Assembly (NCBI GenBank): GCA_902532525.1
Contig: CACAIK010000004.1
Location: forward strand, 1-64,000
Length of the DNA: 64,000 bases
Direction of reading: 5' to 3'
Origin: an uncultured Pelagibacteraceae bacterium
GTDB taxonomy: Bacteria; Pseudomonadota; Alphaproteobacteria; Pelagibacterales; Pelagibacteraceae
Under the pieces are notes generated by a model. The model was not told the DNA's origin. It did no database searches and saw only the letters and a program-made list of their open reading frames with translations. Of the stretch, positions 52,921 through 60,539 are shown one piece after another (the stretch's first letter is position 1; each line of letters begins with the position of its first letter). The position numbers were made by a program, and so were the translations under genes.

Positions 52921-53694
52921 TTGAAATTCTCAATCATAACACCAACATTTAATAGTGAAAAAACCATTTCAAAAAATATAAATTCAATTATTTCTCAAAG
53001 CTTTAAAGATTGGGAACAAATTATAATTGATAACTCCTCAACAGATAATACGATTGACCTTGTAAAAAAATTTAAAAATACAAACATTAAAATAATTTCT
53101 GAAAAAGATGATGGTATCTATAATGCTATCAATAAAGGTATTCTGAATTCAAAGGGTGAAATTATATCTATTTTACATTCAGATGATTATTTTCATTCAG
53201 ATGATGTATTAAATTCTATTAATGATATTTATCAAAATAGAAACATTGATATTGTCTATGGCGACTTATTGTATGTTAATAAAAACTACAAACCTTTAAG
53301 ATATTGGAAAAGTAACAAATACCATGAAAAATCCTTTTTGTTAGGTTGGTCTCCCCCACATCCAAGTTTTTTTGTAAAAAAAAAATTACACGATCTTTAT
53401 GGTTTGTATTCTGAAAACCTAGGCAATCCTGCAGATTTTGAAATGATGTATAGATTTTTATACAAAAATAATATTAGTAATTATTATTTTAATAAAATTC
53501 TTGTAGAAATGAGATATGGAGGGGTTTCTAATAATAAAATTTTTAATATTATATCTCAAAATATTACAATTTTAAAAATTTTAAATATACATTTAAAACC
53601 AGTAAAGGTTTTTAAATTTTTAATATTTAAAATTATTAATAGATTAAAACAGTTTAAAGACATAAACAAAGTAACAAAAAATGAAATAATTTAA
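52921..53694 (+). CDS. GT2 glycosyltransferase (WcaE-like)
   Basis: This 257-residue GT2 enzyme starts with TTG behind a strong Shine-Dalgarno site. It has FSIITPTFNSEKTISKNINSI at the N-terminus, QIIIDNSSTDNTI near residues 34-46, EKDDGIYNAINKGI near 61-74 and LHSDDYFHSDD near 84-94 for metal binding. SPPHPSFFVKKKLHD near 144-158 is typical of acceptor-region motifs in this subgroup. It probably adds a single sugar to the lipid-linked repeat. Its stop is 4 bp from the next GT2 gene, and the 72-bp gap upstream may hold a separate promoter. Confidence 0.83.
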   Translation: MKFSIITPTFNSEKTISKNINSIISQSFKDWEQIIIDNSSTDNTIDLVKKFKNTNIKIISEKDDGIYNAINKGILNSKGEIISILHSDDYFHSDDVLNSINDIYQNRNIDIVYGDLLYVNKNYKPLRYWKSNKYHEKSFLLGWSPPHPSFFVKKKLHDLYGLYSENLGNPADFEMMYRFLYKNNISNYYFNKILVEMRYGGVSNNKIFNIISQNITILKILNIHLKPVKVFKFLIFKIINRLKQFKDINKVTKNEII

Positions 53695-53698
53695 TAAA

Positions 53699-54397
53699 AT
53701 GAAAATATCAATAGTTATACCTTGTTTTAATGAAGAAAGAACTTTAGTTAAAGTTATAGACAAAATATTGAAACAAGAAAAAATAGAAAAAGAGATCATT
53801 ATAATTAATGATGGATCAACTGACAAAACAAAGACCATTATAAATGAGCTGTGTAAAAAACATTCAATAATAAAAGCTATTCATCACGATGCTAATAAAG
53901 GAAAAGGGGCTGCATTAAAAACTGGTTTTTTAAAAGCAACAGGCGATATTATTTTGATTCAAGATGCAGATTTAGAATATGATCCAGATGATTATAAAAA
54001 ATTGATTACCCCATTTGTTAAAACTGATGCACAAATTGTTTATGGATCTAGATTTATGGGAGGTGATTATGTAAGATTACATTATTTTTGGCATTATATT
54101 GCAAATAAATTATTAACATTCTTGACAAATATTTTTACAAATTTGAATATGTCAGATATGGAAACTGGGTATAAAGTTTTTAGATCAGAGTGTTTAAATC
54201 AAATTAACCTTAAAGAAAAAAGCTTTGGCATTGAACCAGAAATCACAATTAAACTAGCTAAACAAAAGTTCATTTTTTATGAAGTTCCGATTAGTTACAG
54301 TGGAAGGTCGTATGATGAAGGTAAAAAAATTACAATTAAAGATGCTTTTAGGGCAGTATATTGTATTATAAAATACAGTATTTTTGATAGATCATAA
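53699..54397 (+). CDS. GT2 polyprenyl-phosphate-sugar synthase-like enzyme
   Basis: This 232-residue enzyme has ISIVIPCFNEERTLVKVID near residues 3-21, IIINDGSTDKTK near 37-48, GKGAALKTGF near 71-80, IQDADLEYDPDD near 90-101 and YGSRFMGG near 118-125. The second half, DMETGYKVFRSE near 155-166, matches the DPM1/GtrB-type subgroup. It lacks large C-terminal membrane segments, so it may be the peripheral kind. It converges with the GT-C-like membrane gene at 54,399 with one base between them. A GT2/GT-C pairing is therefore possible even though they are on opposite strands. Confidence 0.85.
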   Translation: MKISIVIPCFNEERTLVKVIDKILKQEKIEKEIIIINDGSTDKTKTIINELCKKHSIIKAIHHDANKGKGAALKTGFLKATGDIILIQDADLEYDPDDYKKLITPFVKTDAQIVYGSRFMGGDYVRLHYFWHYIANKLLTFLTNIFTNLNMSDMETGYKVFRSECLNQINLKEKSFGIEPEITIKLAKQKFIFYEVPISYSGRSYDEGKKITIKDAFRAVYCIIKYSIFDRS

Positions 54398-54398
54398 A

Positions 54399-56057
54399 TT
54401 ATTCTACCCAAAATATTTTATATCCAAATTTTTTTATGTAATTTAATTTCTCATTTTTATAATAACTACATGGAGAGGGGCTATACATGCATTGCTCTCC
54501 TTCACTGAAATATATAAATCCATTGTCACTTATTTTTAATTTTTTGAATTCTTTGTTTGGAAATATTTTAGGCCAGTAAGTATTTTCCACAAAATTATTT
54601 TTATCCAAGATTCTTATAATATTTTTTCCAAAAAAACCTACTGATGATAAAATCATAAAAAAAACAACGTATTTACTTATATATTTTATATTAATATTTA
54701 ATATTCTATTTTTTAATATAACTAAAAAAAGAAAAGTCATTAAACAAAATATGTATGATGTTCCAAATCTATATAATGGGAATTTTACAAACCATATTAT
54801 GGAGCAAAATAAAATGAAAAAAATTATTCTGTATAAACCTTTAATTTCTTCTTTTTTATGTTTTTCAAAATTTTTATTACTATAAAAAAATAATAATAAA
54901 GTAATTATTATTAAAAATACAAAAAAAGGTGAAACTTTTTCTATAATATATTTTAAGTGGTTTGCTTTCCAAGTTTCTAACCAGTTAAAGTTTGAATTGA
55001 AATTTTTGTAATTTTTAACTTTTATTTTTTGATCAGGCCAACCTTTAGACCAAGCTTCACTCATATCAGCGATATTACCAGTCTCAATACTATTGTGAAT
55101 TTTTAACGATTTTAAACAAGTTATTTTAATTGGATAAAGTGCACACCCACTGGTTAAAAATGATTTTAATAATAAAATTAAAAAAAATATAGCACTTAAA
55201 TAAATCATCTTATTTTTGAATAAAATTATTTTATTCTTAAACAATAAAAAAAAATAAATTGCTGGAATAGCTGAAATAACCATAAATAGTTTTGTTCCCA
55301 CTAAGAATACAGAAGTTAAAATTAATTTTGATAAATCTAATTCATTAATATGGTCTTTGTTCAACAAGAAAAAAATAGATAAAATAAAATAAAAATAATA
55401 AATATGAGCTACAGCATCGTTGCCATAATTACTGTATCTATTAAATAGATAAATCGAAAATACAAAAAATATAAATATTAATATAAAACTAAAATTATTA
55501 TCTTGAGCAAAAGCTTTAATTAATTTTTGATACAAATAATAAATGTAAAAAGCGAAAATACTCGCCGCTGGTATTGTAATAAAAGATTTATCAATAAATG
55601 GGATATTAAATAATGCTGAGAAATACTGAATAATTGAACCATGGGCAAATCTAAAATGTATGTTTGAAGAACCCAAGATAATTCTGTTTTCATTAATCAT
55701 ACTGACAATGGGTAAATGATATAGCCCAGCATCTGGTCTATTAATATTTGAGTTAAGTATTAAAATAAAAGCAATAATAGAGGAAATAATAATAATTTTT
55801 GTGTTTTTGTATGTTTTATTTAAAATTCCATAAATAAATATAAAAATAAATAAAATACTACATACATATGTATTTAAAGGAAATAACAAATTAATAATCA
55901 ATGCTAAGAATGACAAAATTATTATACCTAGCAATGTTGTTTCAGCTATGCTTAGCTCCTTATAATAATTAGTTGGAAAAACAAATTTACAAAATAAATT
56001 TCCTGAGGTTATTAAAAAAAAAGAACAAAGTATTGTTGCAACTAATATTTCTAACAT
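54399..56057 (-). CDS. Polytopic membrane protein, GT-C-like family
   Basis: This 552-residue protein has about 12 hydrophobic segments. INRPDAGLYHLPIVSMI near residues 105-121 carries the D-x-x-x-YH motif seen at 48,280 and 33,393, and SGCALYPIKITCLKSL near 307-322 and a C-terminal GEQCMYSPSPCSYYK resemble parts of the 48,280 protein. These support a paralogous family of probable GT-C glycosyltransferases. It is separated by 49 bp from the second Gmd gene upstream on the same strand and so may be cotranscribed with it. The function is inferred from layout. Confidence 0.55.
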   Translation of the reverse strand: MLEILVATILCSFFLITSGNLFCKFVFPTNYYKELSIAETTLLGIIILSFLALIINLLFPLNTYVCSILFIFIFIYGILNKTYKNTKIIIISSIIAFILILNSNINRPDAGLYHLPIVSMINENRIILGSSNIHFRFAHGSIIQYFSALFNIPFIDKSFITIPAASIFAFYIYYLYQKLIKAFAQDNNFSFILIFIFFVFSIYLFNRYSNYGNDAVAHIYYFYFILSIFFLLNKDHINELDLSKLILTSVFLVGTKLFMVISAIPAIYFFLLFKNKIILFKNKMIYLSAIFFLILLLKSFLTSGCALYPIKITCLKSLKIHNSIETGNIADMSEAWSKGWPDQKIKVKNYKNFNSNFNWLETWKANHLKYIIEKVSPFFVFLIIITLLLFFYSNKNFEKHKKEEIKGLYRIIFFILFCSIIWFVKFPLYRFGTSYIFCLMTFLFLVILKNRILNINIKYISKYVVFFMILSSVGFFGKNIIRILDKNNFVENTYWPKIFPNKEFKKLKISDNGFIYFSEGEQCMYSPSPCSYYKNEKLNYIKKFGYKIFWVE

Positions 56058-56106
56058 AAAAGTAATCTTTTAAAGATTGTATAGTTCAAATAATACCTGT
56101 CATATT

Positions 56107-57114
56107 TTACCGATTTAAAAAATCATCAACTAAAATTTTTATAAGTTGGTCAAAATTTACTTTGGGGCTCCATTTTAGGTCTTTTTTTGCTTTAGAAATA
56201 TCACCTCTAGTACAATTAACTTCTGAAGGTCTAATAAGATTTTTATCTATTGTGATTATCACTTTATTATTTGCTAAATTTATTAGTTTGAGTTTATAAC
56301 CTTTCCCTATCCATTTTGTATTCATTCCAAGTTGTCTAGATACAGTTTTAATAAACTTTTTCAATGAATGTGCTTTCCCAGTTGCGATTATATAGTCTTG
56401 AGGTTTTTTTACTTGCAACATTTTCCACATTTGTATTACATATTCTTTTGAGTATCCCCAATCTCTTTTAATATTTACATTTCCTAAACTTATTTTTTTT
56501 TTCTTATTTTTTTTTATATCAATGAGACCTTTAATAACTTTAGAAGTTACAAATCTTTTATTTCTTAAAGGAGACTCATGATTAAATAAAATTCCAGATA
56601 CAGCAAACATTTTGAACGACTCTCTATAATTTTTAGTCATAAAATGTGCATAAAGTTTACTAACTGCATAAGGGCTTTGGGGATCAAATTTTGTTTTTTC
56701 AGATTGTTTATAAACTTTACTATTTCCAAACATCTCTGAAGACGATGCTTGATAAAATTTAATATTTTTGCTTTTTTGCTTGATTGCTTCTAACAACCTT
56801 AAAACTCCAAGTGCATTTATATTTGAAGTTTCTACTGGATCATTAAAAGATTTATCTATATATGATTGTGAAGCTAAATTGTATACTTCAGACATATTAT
56901 AACTTTTAAATATTCTTTTAATATCTATTAAATTAGCTAGATCCATCTTTTTTAGAATTATTTTTTTATGTATATTTAATTTTTTTAAATTAGTTAAGTT
57001 AGGTTTTTTATATCTATGAGTTCCAATAATTTGATATTTTTTCTTTAACAAAAATTCTGCAAGGTAAGACCCATCTTGTCCTGTAACACCAGTTATTAAT
57101 GCAATTTTTCTCAT
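56107..57114 (-). CDS. Second GDP-mannose 4,6-dehydratase paralogue
   Basis: This 335-residue extended SDR has [15 protein letters not shown] near residues 9-23, NLASQSYIDKSF near 78-89, SSSEMFGN near 123-130, YAVSKLYAHFMTKNYRE near 148-164 and FNHESPLRNKRFVTSKV near 174-190. These are Gmd motifs, but several differ from the 46,066 enzyme (SPLRNKRF for [13 protein letters not shown] for AQSHV). It may be a Gmd for a second glycan or a related dehydratase with altered specificity. It is encoded on the opposite strand from the first gmd. Confidence 0.82.
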   Translation of the reverse strand: MRKIALITGVTGQDGSYLAEFLLKKKYQIIGTHRYKKPNLTNLKKLNIHKKIILKKMDLANLIDIKRIFKSYNMSEVYNLASQSYIDKSFNDPVETSNINALGVLRLLEAIKQKSKNIKFYQASSSEMFGNSKVYKQSEKTKFDPQSPYAVSKLYAHFMTKNYRESFKMFAVSGILFNHESPLRNKRFVTSKVIKGLIDIKKNKKKKISLGNVNIKRDWGYSKEYVIQMWKMLQVKKPQDYIIATGKAHSLKKFIKTVSRQLGMNTKWIGKGYKLKLINLANNKVIITIDKNLIRPSEVNCTRGDISKAKKDLKWSPKVNFDQLIKILVDDFLNR

Positions 57115-57183
57115 TTAATTTCTATTATGATTATATAAAGATAATATAAAATAAAACATTAAAATTCTGTTAGATATATTAAA

Positions 57184-57876
57184 ATGGTATCAGTAATAAT
57201 TCCCACATTCAATGAAAAGAAAAATATTAATAAAATAATTAAACGATTGTTAAATATAAAAATTATTTCTGAAATTATTTTTGTAGACGATAATTCTACC
57301 GATGGAACGTTTTATATAATAAAAAAATTTTTTAGAAATAAAAAAATAAAAGGATATCTGAGAAATTCTCCAATAAGAGATTTATCTAAATCAGTTTTAT
57401 ATGGAATAAATAAATCAAACTATCAAATAATTGTAGTAATGGATTGTGATTTACAGCATGACCCTAAGTATATAATCAATATGGTAAAAAAATTAAACAA
57501 CAATAAATCTGATATTGTAATTGCAAGCAGGTTTGAAAATAAATTTTTTGAAGGAAATCTCGGTTTTTTTAGAAGCTTTTTGTCTAATATAGCAATAATA
57601 ATAATTAACTTAATTTTAGGAAAAAAATCATCTGATCCTCTCTCTGGTTTTTTTGTATGTAAAAAGAAAATTGTATCCAATCACAAAAAATTTTTTTTTA
57701 AAAAAGGATATAAAATACTATTTGATATTATTTATAACGGAAAAAAAAAAATTAATATCTCACATCAAAAAATTAAATTTAAAAAAAGAACTTTTGAAAA
57801 CTCAAAATTTAATTTTAAAGTAATTCTGCTGTTTTTAGCACAAATTAAACATACAATATTTGTTGTAAAAAAATAA
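57184..57876 (+). CDS. GT2 DPM1-like glycosyltransferase
   Basis: This 230-residue enzyme has VSVIIPTFNEKKNINKIIKRLL at the N-terminus, IFVDDNSTDGT near residues 34-44, VMDCDLQHDPKYI near 83-95 and ASRFENKFFEGNLGFFRSFLSN near 117-138. It resembles DPM1-type polyprenyl-phosphate mannose synthases. The C-terminus has hydrophobic segments near 134-147 and 213-226. It is the last gene of the variable region, ending about 19 bp before the 5S rRNA gene. Its GT-C partner, if any, is not adjacent. Confidence 0.83.
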   Translation: MVSVIIPTFNEKKNINKIIKRLLNIKIISEIIFVDDNSTDGTFYIIKKFFRNKKIKGYLRNSPIRDLSKSVLYGINKSNYQIIVVMDCDLQHDPKYIINMVKKLNNNKSDIVIASRFENKFFEGNLGFFRSFLSNIAIIIINLILGKKSSDPLSGFFVCKKKIVSNHKKFFFKKGYKILFDIIYNGKKKINISHQKIKFKKRTFENSKFNFKVILLFLAQIKHTIFVVKK

Positions 57877-57879
57877 AAA

Positions 57880-57890
57880 TATACTATAAG
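57880..57890 (+). promoter_or_regulatory. Possible -10 element for the 5S rRNA
   Basis: TATACT at 57,880-57,885, overlapped by TATAAG at 57,885-57,890, lies about 10 bp upstream of the 5S start and would put transcription near 57,892. This overlaps the 3' end of and spacer after the GT2 gene. A -35 site is unclear (TTGTTG at 57,860 is too close for the first hexamer). A dedicated promoter would make sense because the 5S gene is not beside 16S and 23S. Confidence 0.4.
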
Positions 57891-57894
57891 AGCG

Positions 57895-58013
57895 TTGCCT
57901 GGTAATTATTGCGAAAGGGTAATACCCGATCCCATTCCGAACTCGGAAGTCAAGCCTTTCAGCGCCAATGGTACTTTGTCTTAAGACATGGAAGAGTAGG
58001 TCATTGCCAGGCT
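57895..58013 (+). rRNA. rrf: 5S ribosomal RNA
   Basis: The sequence has the 5S terminal stem (GCCTGG at 57,897-57,902 pairs with CCAGGC at 58,007-58,012), the CCGATCCCATTCCGAACTCG loop region and the AGCGCC-ATGGTA segment in the expected order, within about 119 nt. No 16S or 23S gene precedes it within the window. In SAR11 genomes the 5S gene is separated from the rest of the rRNA operon by a hypervariable region. The end positions are estimates, good to a few bases. A protein gene starts 8 bp after the estimated 3' end. Confidence 0.95.
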
Positions 58014-58021
58014 AATTCTCA

Positions 58022-58909
58022 ATGACTAAATTAATTGTTGTAACTGGAGGAGCTGGCTTTGTTGGTTCAAATTTGATTGAATACTTAATCAAGAAAACAA
58101 AATTTAAAATAATAAGTATAGATAACTATTCTACTGGATCCAAAAGCAATCACTTTATTTCAAAACGTGTAAAATATTTAAATGGCAATACTTCAGATAT
58201 AAAAAAATTATTAAAAAATAAGAAAAAAAAAATAAACTCAATTTTTCATTTTGGTGAGTTTTCTAGAATATATCAAAGTTTTAAGAAACTTGATGAATGC
58301 TTAGACTCAAATCTTATAGGAAGTAAAAATGTTTTTAGTTTTTGTTTAGAAAATAATATAAGATTAATCTATTCAGCCACGTCTGCTTCTCTAGGCAATA
58401 AAGGACAAGACAAGAATTTATCTCCTTATGCTTTTTCAAAAGCAAAGAATTTAGAATTATTAGAAAATTTAAAAAAATGGTTTAATTTAAAGTATGAAAT
58501 AATTTATTTTTATAATGTATATGGAAATAGACAAATTAAGAAAGGTGAAATGGCTACAGTAATAGGAATTTTCGAAAATCAGTATAAGAATAATAAGCCA
58601 TTAACAGTAGTTAAACCAGGAAATCAAACAAGAAGATTCACACATATATCTGATACTATAAAAGTATGCTATTTAGCATGGAAAAAAAAAAATTGTAATC
58701 ATTATAGTATTACACATAGAGAAAGTTTTTCTATAATGGCTGTGGCAAAGATGTTCAAATCAAAAATTAAAATGCTTCCAGAAAGGCCAGGCGAGAGATA
58801 TGCATCATCATTAACAAAAATGTCAAATAATAATCAAATAATTCGTAAATATGGAAGAATAAGTTTGAAAGATTACATCACTTCGTTTATTAAAGAAAAA
58901 AAAAAATGA
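58022..58909 (+). CDS. NAD-dependent epimerase/dehydratase (UDP-sugar 4-epimerase-like)
   Basis: This 295-residue extended SDR has [17 protein letters not shown] near residues 7-23, [12 protein letters not shown] near 36-47, SATSASLG near 118-125, [10 protein letters not shown] near 136-145 with Tyr/Lys, FYNVYGNRQ near 162-170 and RRFTHISD near 201-208. This matches the GalE/WbpP-like branch. GEFSRIYQS replaces the usual AAQ-type loop, so the substrate may be unusual. It starts 8 bp after the 5S rRNA and overlaps rpmJ by 4 bp, so it belongs to the conserved flank and not to the variable island. Confidence 0.78.
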   Translation: MTKLIVVTGGAGFVGSNLIEYLIKKTKFKIISIDNYSTGSKSNHFISKRVKYLNGNTSDIKKLLKNKKKKINSIFHFGEFSRIYQSFKKLDECLDSNLIGSKNVFSFCLENNIRLIYSATSASLGNKGQDKNLSPYAFSKAKNLELLENLKKWFNLKYEIIYFYNVYGNRQIKKGEMATVIGIFENQYKNNKPLTVVKPGNQTRRFTHISDTIKVCYLAWKKKNCNHYSITHRESFSIMAVAKMFKSKIKMLPERPGERYASSLTKMSNNNQIIRKYGRISLKDYITSFIKEKKK

Positions 58910-59031
58910 AAATTGCAAGTTCCTTAAAATCTTTAAAAAAAAGAGATATTAACTCAAAGTTAGTTAGAAGAAGGGGTAGAGTCTACATAATAAATAAAAA
59001 AAATCCTAAATTTAAAGCTAGACAAAAATAA
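58906..59031 (+). CDS. rpmJ: Ribosomal protein L36 (bL36, cysteine-free type)
   Basis: This 41-residue basic protein, [14 protein letters not shown] followed by [25 protein letters not shown], matches bL36. It lacks the zinc-binding cysteines of the C+ type and resembles the form with MKVLSSLKSAKKR at the N-terminus. It is a component of the large ribosomal subunit near helices of 23S rRNA. It overlaps the epimerase stop by 4 bp (ATGA) and lies 3 bp before the tiny cytochrome oxidase gene. The position downstream of 5S is part of the housekeeping flank. Confidence 0.92.
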   Translation: MKIASSLKSLKKRDINSKLVRRRGRVYIINKKNPKFKARQK

Positions 59032-59034
59032 TTT

Positions 59035-59145
59035 ATGGATAATGAAAATCACAAGCAAACCTGGAACAATTTTACAAAATTTGTTCTTTGGGGCTCAGTT
59101 GTGGTTATAATAATATTAATTTTAATGGCAATATTTCTTCTATAA
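59035..59145 (+). CDS. aa3-type cytochrome c oxidase subunit IV (small)
   Basis: This 36-residue protein has a short polar start (MDNENHKQTWNNFTKFVLWGS) and one hydrophobic segment (VVVIIILILMAIFLL). The W-x-x-F-x-K-F-x-x-W pattern is typical of the tiny bacterial aa3-type cytochrome c oxidase subunit IV, which in alphaproteobacteria is often encoded just before pntA. It is a single-pass inner-membrane protein whose loss in related bacteria does not abolish oxidase activity. Its stop is one base before the pntAA start. The identification rests on pattern and context. Confidence 0.75.
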   Translation: MDNENHKQTWNNFTKFVLWGSVVVIIILILMAIFLL

Positions 59146-59146
59146 A

Positions 59147-60232
59147 ATGATTATTGGTTCTATTTCTGAAGATATAAATATTGAAAAGAGAGTTGCAATA
59201 ACACCTGATGTAATAAAAAAGTATAAATCTTTAAATCTAGAAGTTTATTTATCTGAAAATTACGCTTCTCATCTGGGTATAGATGATAAAGAGTATGAGA
59301 CCGAAGGCGCTCAAATATCAAATATTGACAATATAATTAATAACTCAAACGCTATTTTACAATTAGGAATTCTTGATGATCAAAATTTAAATAAATTAAA
59401 AAAAAATCAAAATTTAATTGGTGTGTTAAATCCTTACGCTAATGAAAAAAAATTAAAAGAAATCATTTCAAAAAATGTAAACTGCTTTTCTCTTGAACTT
59501 TTACCTAGAATAACAAGAGCTCAGTCTATGGATATACTATCGTCACAAGCCAATTTAGCTGGGTATAAAGCTGTGGTTGATTCATTTGCTTACTTTCAAA
59601 AAGCAATACCAATGATGATGACAGCAGCAGGTACAATTTCAGCAGCTAAAGTATTGGTTGTTGGTGCAGGAGTTGCCGGATTGCAAGCAATAGCAACAGC
59701 AAAAAGAATGGGAGCAATTGTATTTGCCACAGATGTACGGTTAGCCTCTAAGGAACAAGTTGAAAGTTTAGGAGGTAAATTTTTAACAGTTGAGGGTGCG
59801 GAAAATCTCGAAACAGAGGGTGGTTATGCAAAAGAGGCTACTGAAGATTTTAAAAAAAAACAAGAGGAACTATTAAAAGAAACATTGAAGAAAACTGATA
59901 TAGTTATTTGTACAGCTTTAATACCTGGAAAGAAAGCTCCAATAATCATAAAAAAAGATATGATAGATGTTATGTCAAGTGGATCTGTTATATATGATTT
60001 AGCGGCTATACAAGGTGGAAACTCAGAATTAACAAAAGTAAACGAAATTATTAATAGCAATGGAGTAAATATAATGGGAGAATCAAACATTTTAAATAAA
60101 TTGCCAGTTTCAGCCTCAAATCTATATGCAAAAAATATGTTTAATTTTGTAAATAATTTATTTGATAAAGACAAAAAAGCTTTTGAAATAAATTTAGAAG
60201 ATGAAATAATTGAAAAAACAAAAATAAAATAA
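59147..60232 (+). CDS. pntAA: NAD(P) transhydrogenase subunit alpha, part 1 (NAD-binding)
   Basis: This 361-residue protein is the NAD(H)-binding domain I of proton-translocating transhydrogenase. It has KRVAITPDVI near residues 13-22, RITRAQSMDILSSQANLAGYKAV near 118-140 and the nucleotide-binding fold VLVVGAGVAGLQAIATAKRMGA near 169-190. It ends with the domain boundary before the short membrane subunit, the three-gene arrangement found in alphaproteobacteria. The enzyme couples proton entry to hydride transfer from NADH to NADP. It is peripheral on the cytoplasmic side. It ends where pntAB starts (one-base overlap). Confidence 0.95.
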   Translation: MIIGSISEDINIEKRVAITPDVIKKYKSLNLEVYLSENYASHLGIDDKEYETEGAQISNIDNIINNSNAILQLGILDDQNLNKLKKNQNLIGVLNPYANEKKLKEIISKNVNCFSLELLPRITRAQSMDILSSQANLAGYKAVVDSFAYFQKAIPMMMTAAGTISAAKVLVVGAGVAGLQAIATAKRMGAIVFATDVRLASKEQVESLGGKFLTVEGAENLETEGGYAKEATEDFKKKQEELLKETLKKTDIVICTALIPGKKAPIIIKKDMIDVMSSGSVIYDLAAIQGGNSELTKVNEIINSNGVNIMGESNILNKLPVSASNLYAKNMFNFVNNLFDKDKKAFEINLEDEIIEKTKIK

Positions 60233-60537
60233 TGGAAATTGATCCTTTTATATTTAGATTAAGTATATTCATTTTATCAATATTTGTTGGATATTATGTT
60301 GTTTGGAGTGTTACTCCATCATTACATACACCGTTAATGTCAGTAACAAATGCAATTTCATCTGTTATAATTGTTGGAGCCATTATAGCAGCCTTAGCAG
60401 GTGCATCTGATACTATTTTCGAAACTTCAAATATTTTTGGTTTTCTTGCAATATTATTAGCTGCTGTAAATATTTTTGGAGGATTTCTTGTGACCCAAAG
60501 AATGCTCCAAATGTATAAAAAAAAAAAAAATAAGTAA
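60232..60537 (+). CDS. pntAB: NAD(P) transhydrogenase subunit alpha, part 2 (membrane)
   Basis: This 101-residue protein has about three hydrophobic segments and the conserved VWSVTPSLHTPLMSVTNAISSV near residues 24-45, typical of the C-terminal membrane part of transhydrogenase alpha. Near the end GGFLVTQRMLQMYK is followed by a lysine tail. It forms part of the proton channel with PntB. It lies between pntAA (one-base overlap) and pntB (2-bp gap). The length is normal for this split form. Confidence 0.95.
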   Translation: MEIDPFIFRLSIFILSIFVGYYVVWSVTPSLHTPLMSVTNAISSVIIVGAIIAALAGASDTIFETSNIFGFLAILLAAVNIFGGFLVTQRMLQMYKKKKNK

Positions 60538-60539
60538 CT

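Noticed and set aside
1-57876. Long A and T runs as frameshift errors
   Set aside because: The reading frames run through them intact, and the encoded proteins keep motifs on both sides.
58022-58909. The epimerase after 5S as part of the variable glycan island
   Set aside because: It lies on the housekeeping side of the 5S gene and overlaps rpmJ, so it probably belongs to the conserved flank, although its product may feed the glycan.
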